Below, piece after piece: positions 29,956 through 33,103 of a stretch of DNA of 33,103 nt. Under the pieces are notes generated by a model. It did no database searches. It worked only from the letters and a program-made list of their open reading frames with translations, and was not told the DNA's origin. The number at the start of each line of letters is the position of its first letter. Position 1 is the first letter of the stretch. The position numbers and the translations under genes are program-made. This stretch comes from Chryseobacterium gleum (GTDB lineage Bacteria > Bacteroidota > Bacteroidia > Flavobacteriales_D > Sanyastnellaceae): NCBI GenBank assembly GCA_945874695.1, contig CAMCHP010000033.1, positions 1-33,103 on the forward strand, written 5' to 3'.

Positions 29956-30294
29956 TCACCCAATTGGCAACCCGTTTTCTACACCAAAATCTGGCCGCAA
30001 GAGCACCACGTCGCCATCTGCGCCAACTACGCCAAGAACCAAGCACTCGCTTTGGATCGAGGCAATTTGCTTCTTCGGGAAATTAACTACAGCCAGCACT
30101 TGCGTGCCCACCAAAGCCTCGGGCGCGTAGCGAACCGTCAATTGCGCTGATGTTTTCTTGACGCCCAACGCACCGAAATCAATGTGCAGCACATAAGCCG
30201 GTTTGCGCGCACCCGCAAAGACCTCAGCCGATTGCACCGTACCCACACGGATGTCCATCTTTTCAAAGTCAGACCATGAGATTTCTTCTTTCAT
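29956..30294 (-). CDS. csaA: CsaA-type tRNA-binding domain protein
   Basis: This 112-residue protein is a single tRNA_bind OB-fold: MDIRVGTVQSAEVFAGARKP (13-32), SAQLTVRYAPEALVG (49-63) and VVNFPKKQIASIQSECLVLG (69-88) are the standard CsaA segments. CsaA dimers bind tRNA and have been described as an export-related chaperone in Bacillus. The start is ATG 30294: it overlaps the stop codon of the M14 peptidase gene (ATGA), and the 28 residues that an earlier frame would add lie inside that gene and are not family-like. The two genes are therefore co-translated. Confidence 0.93.
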   Translation of the reverse strand: MKEEISWSDFEKMDIRVGTVQSAEVFAGARKPAYVLHIDFGALGVKKTSAQLTVRYAPEALVGTQVLAVVNFPKKQIASIQSECLVLGVVGADGDVVLLRPDFGVENGLPIG

Positions 30295-32030
30295 CGCAAA
30301 TCCATTTTTTCGACCATTCGAAACACAGGGTATCGATTTACCGTGCCTTCGTAAAATGGTGAGCGCAGGTAAATCCAAAACAGCTGCCGCTTTGGCGAGG
30401 CTGCCAAGTCTGCATCGCTGGCTTTCGCTGCCTCAAACTCAGCACGCAATGCAGCATTTTCAGCAAGTAAATCGGCAGCAGTATCTTCAAACACATAGTC
30501 GCTGTACCACTCTTTTTGCTGCAACACACTGTCGAAAAAGTTCCACCTGAAAAATGCATCCACAGCTTGTGGTTCAAGCGTTTCAACAATGTATCGGTTG
30601 CTCGTCTGGTTCACGTAAACCACATAATCGCCTGCGAAAAGTTGCACCGCTTCGTTCTGCACCTCAAGGGCATTCACCGTGTTCAAATGATGCCCCTCGT
30701 ACACCGCATTTGAACTTGTAAATGCGCGGATGTAATATACCTCAAGATGAACCACGGTGTCGCGCTCCAAGCGTTTCATTTGCACGCCATTGAGTTTAAA
30801 GCGTTCAACCACTTCACGCCACGCCTGCGGCACCACGTAAGCAATCGGGGCCTGCACGGCGCGTGTGACTTTATAGCGGTCGTAGTAGCGAATTTCGCGC
30901 TCAAATGGCCGTGAACGGTCATAGGCTAAACGCGATTCGCCATGAATTTTGCTTTTCGGGTAATGCGCTTCGAAGCCACGAAATGGAATCATGCGAAACT
31001 GCGTGGTATCGAGCTCCCAGTCAATTGCAAAGGTTTTTTGGGTTTCGACCTGTCGGTCGGATGCGCGCCGAAGTTCAATCAACGCGTGGTTGTTGGCATG
31101 CATGTGTTCCAACGTCGCACGCAAAAATTGATAGGTGCTTTCAACGCGTTGCGCGAACGGTTTGAGCATGTGTGTTTCAGAGGTGTAGCCAATCGCATTG
31201 AACAAGGCGGCATAGCCGGTGGTGTAGCGCGGGGTCTCAAGATAGTCGCGCAATCCTGTCTCTGGGGTCACACCCAAGGAAAAGACATACGGTGTCATGC
31301 CAAAACCTGCTTGCTCCATGCGTGCGTACACATCCGGATTCATTTTCTCTCGAATGTACGCGCCTTGGGCCTCTCCTGCTTTATCTGGCTGGGTGTTAAT
31401 CATAGTCATGACATATTGATAATCAGCACCGTTTGAGGTATGGGTATCAATCACCACATGCGGCTTCACCCAATGAAAGACGCGGTAAAAGGCCTTCGCG
31501 TTTTCTGAATCGGCTTTGATGAAGTCGCGGTTCAAATCCAAATTGCGCGCATTGCCTCGAAAACCGTACGCTTCAGGTCCGTCTTGATTGGCGCGCACGC
31601 AACACCCCCTGCGCAAGGCGCCACCCACATTGTACACCGGTATAATGGCCACGACCACACTATCCAACCACGCTGAATATGGGGAACGCGCACTCAACAA
31701 GCGCTCCGCAAGTTGGAGGCTGGCGTCAATGCCACACGGCTCGCCTGGATGGATGCCGTTGTTAATGAGCAATACGCTCCGATTGCTGATGGCCGGGTCA
31801 AAGCCCTTTCCACCTTTGTCGATCACAAAAACGTGCAACGGACGACCTACATCCGTTGAACCGATTTCATGCAAGGTCGCCTCACTGTGCGTATCAGCCA
31901 GCCGCTGATAGGCAGCTATCGCCGCTTCATAGGTGACCGAAACATTGCCCGTGAAGACGGGTTCTTGCCCGTAAACACTTGTGAATGAGAGCAACACAAA
32001 AACAAGAACAATGCGATTGTGGAAAAACAT
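30291..32030 (-). CDS. M14-family zinc carboxypeptidase, secreted
   Basis: This 579-residue protein has a signal peptide (1-22, ending SVYGQ) and an M14 carboxypeptidase domain (about 35-310). Zinc ligands are H94 and E97 (GIHPGEPCG) and H197 (DTHTSNG); NLDLNRDF (163-170) supplies substrate-binding Asn/Arg. The catalytic Glu is probably E285 in GYTSETHMLKPF. A beta-rich C-terminal half of unknown function (about 320-579) follows. It probably trims C-terminal residues of peptides in the periplasm; no T9SS tail or lipobox is seen. It is followed by csaA through an ATGA overlap and is divergent from yqgE. Confidence 0.9.
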   Translation of the reverse strand: MFFHNRIVLVFVLLSFTSVYGQEPVFTGNVSVTYEAAIAAYQRLADTHSEATLHEIGSTDVGRPLHVFVIDKGGKGFDPAISNRSVLLINNGIHPGEPCGIDASLQLAERLLSARSPYSAWLDSVVVAIIPVYNVGGALRRGCCVRANQDGPEAYGFRGNARNLDLNRDFIKADSENAKAFYRVFHWVKPHVVIDTHTSNGADYQYVMTMINTQPDKAGEAQGAYIREKMNPDVYARMEQAGFGMTPYVFSLGVTPETGLRDYLETPRYTTGYAALFNAIGYTSETHMLKPFAQRVESTYQFLRATLEHMHANNHALIELRRASDRQVETQKTFAIDWELDTTQFRMIPFRGFEAHYPKSKIHGESRLAYDRSRPFEREIRYYDRYKVTRAVQAPIAYVVPQAWREVVERFKLNGVQMKRLERDTVVHLEVYYIRAFTSSNAVYEGHHLNTVNALEVQNEAVQLFAGDYVVYVNQTSNRYIVETLEPQAVDAFFRWNFFDSVLQQKEWYSDYVFEDTAADLLAENAALRAEFEAAKASDADLAASPKRQLFWIYLRSPFYEGTVNRYPVFRMVEKMDLR

Positions 32031-32099
32031 ACGTGAAATCTTTCCCCAAAAGTCACGAAAAATCCCAACTTTGTCGAAATTGAAGCGTAAACCTGTTCA

Positions 32100-32675
32100 A
32101 TGCTCAAATTCACACCCGACAACAATCCAGCACCTTCGCGGGGTAGCATTCTACTTTCAGAACCGTTTTTGGAAGATCCGAACTTTAAGCGGACTGTAAT
32201 TTTGCTGGGCGAACACAACGAAGAAGGCTCTTTTGGTTTTGTGCTCAACAACTACGTTGATTTGACCTTAGATCGCATCATGCCTGACCTACCGGCATTC
32301 AATAACTTAATTTCCATTGGTGGGCCTGTGCGCAAACGAAACCTCTACTACATTCACACCTTGGGTGATCGATTGAGCGAAAGCATGAAGATCACCGAGG
32401 GCATTTATATGGGGGGCAATTTCGAGGAGCTCAAGAAACTGGCTGCTGCCGGATTGATCGGCGATGACGAAATTCGATTCTTCGTGGGCTACTCAGGCTG
32501 GTCAGCCGGCCAATTGCAAGAAGAACTCGATGGCAAGTCGTGGTTCGTAACCCAGGCCCATGACGACCTGCTTATGAACACGCACATCGACGACTTGTGG
32601 GGTAAGCTGGTGCAAACATTGGGGAAAGAATACGCCCACCTCGTGCACCTTCCAAACGACCCCTCGCTGAACTAA
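32100..32675 (+). CDS. YqgE/AlgH family protein
   Basis: This 191-residue protein belongs to the YqgE/AlgH (DUF179) family: GSILLSEPFLEDPNFKRTVI (15-34), GSFGFVLNN (43-51), SIGGPV (73-78) and FFVGYSGWSAGQL (123-135) are the family's conserved stretches. No signal peptide is present. The function is unsettled; in Pseudomonas AlgH affects alginate expression. The family is widespread, so this is probably housekeeping. The plus-strand stop shares CTAA with the convergent DUF2797-like gene. A weak -7-like CAACTTTG lies about 30 bases before the ATG. Confidence 0.93.
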   Translation: MLKFTPDNNPAPSRGSILLSEPFLEDPNFKRTVILLGEHNEEGSFGFVLNNYVDLTLDRIMPDLPAFNNLISIGGPVRKRNLYYIHTLGDRLSESMKITEGIYMGGNFEELKKLAAAGLIGDDEIRFFVGYSGWSAGQLQEELDGKSWFVTQAHDDLLMNTHIDDLWGKLVQTLGKEYAHLVHLPNDPSLN

Positions 32676-33103
32676 ATTTCAGGAAAATCAAAGGTAACCC
32701 GGTAACCGCTTTGGCTTCGAATGTTCAAAACCATGCCGTTGCCGAACATCAAGTATTGGCCTTTGATCCCGACCAAAGTCGAGCGAATTTCAGGCGTCTT
32801 TTCAAACTTTAAACTGGCAACCTTCGCCGGGTAATTCACCACCGGGTAGTCAATGGTGGTCACGGTGTCGTCGTCACTAAAAAACGGTTCGTAGTCCCCT
32901 CCGAGCAAATCCATCGCTTCGTCTTTGAGGTGTAGTAGGTTTTCGCCCTCCGGGCGGATGGGGCGCAACATGGCATTCCACTGGGTTTTATCATTGAAGT
33001 GCGATTTGAGTTCAACTTCAATGAGCCCTGCGAGTTGACGGTACGGCGTCTCAGCCAACACAATGGCTTCTACTGCGCCTTGATCGATCCAGCGAGATGG
33101 CAC
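32672..33103 (-). CDS. DUF2797-like protein, C-terminal part
   Basis: The frame enters from the right edge and ends at TAG 32672-32674, giving 143 residues. The segment LAETPYRQLAGLIEVELKSH with DKTQWNAML, and the later GIKGQYLMFGNGMVLNIRS, resemble the C-terminal part of DUF2797 proteins, which are about 260-270 residues long. The N-terminal half is outside the window. The function of the family is unknown. The stop overlaps that of the convergent YqgE/AlgH gene by 4 bases. Confidence 0.8.
   Translation of the reverse strand: MPSRWIDQGAVEAIVLAETPYRQLAGLIEVELKSHFNDKTQWNAMLRPIRPEGENLLHLKDEAMDLLGGDYEPFFSDDDTVTTIDYPVVNYPAKVASLKFEKTPEIRSTLVGIKGQYLMFGNGMVLNIRSQSGYRVTFDFPEI

Noticed and set aside
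30942-31436. A 164-residue plus-strand open frame
   Set aside because: It is antisense to the M14 carboxypeptidase, whose zinc ligands are clear.

Overview
This 33.1 kb window is almost certainly chromosomal DNA of a Bacteroidota bacterium, most likely a Flavobacteriales lineage. The evidence is a type IX secretion (T9SS) sorting domain on a secreted protein, promoter boxes of the Bacteroidota form TAnnTTTG with no clear Shine-Dalgarno sequences, several short secreted proteins and lipoproteins of Bacteroidota type, and overall gene content. The exact family is not resolved from sequence alone. About 30 protein genes fill over 95% of the window. I see no rRNA, tRNA, CRISPR array, insertion sequence, phage gene or clear sign of recent transfer.

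Layout. 1-2175 (minus): the start of a secreted protein that runs off the left edge, then a T9SS-exported protein with four starch-binding-like modules. 2281-4137 (plus): a periplasmic GH13 alpha-amylase/neopullulanase, divergent from the binding protein, with a 17-bp perfect palindrome between them. 4134-5446: a hotdog thioesterase (minus) and a membrane-anchored peroxiredoxin-like protein (plus). 5474-9295 (plus): an LptF/LptG-type permease and two GT4 glycosyltransferases, overlapping end to end, which suggests a cell-surface glycan or LPS unit. 9354-14468 (plus): a tight operon of a 2-oxoglutarate/Fe(II) oxygenase, a small uncharacterised protein, MoaA, MoeA, MoaC and a two-domain MobA, i.e. 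molybdenum cofactor synthesis. 14455-15732 (minus): an M28 aminopeptidase lipoprotein with a PDZ domain. 15817-20415 (plus): a beta-propeller lipoprotein, an overlooked 49-residue membrane protein, the tRNA methylthiotransferase MtaB, Lgt and an inositol-monophosphatase-family enzyme. 20552-25218 (plus): HtpG, then LemA, two TPM-domain proteins and a TerB/DnaJ protein. 25221-27721 (minus): a DUF2807-like lipoprotein, a small coiled-coil protein and isocitrate dehydrogenase; a LysR regulator (27805-28740, plus) diverges from it. 28963-32030 (minus): an HSL-type esterase, CsaA and an M14 carboxypeptidase. 32100-33103: YqgE/AlgH (plus) and the C-terminal half of a DUF2797-like protein (minus).

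How the parts work together. The starch pair would bind alpha-glucans outside the cell and cleave oligosaccharides in the periplasm. The moa/moe/mob operon makes molybdenum cofactor but lacks moaD, moaE and moaB in this window. LemA, the TPM proteins and TerB/DnaJ form an envelope-associated island of unknown function next to the chaperone gene htpG. The most interesting regulatory signal is a promoter-like octamer lying exactly four bases before the start codon of five unrelated genes, which would give leaderless mRNAs. The four convergent gene junctions overlap or abut, leaving no room for intrinsic terminators; only two convincing terminator hairpins are seen, at 418-449 and 28754-28777. 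No clearly new multi-gene defence or mobile system is visible.
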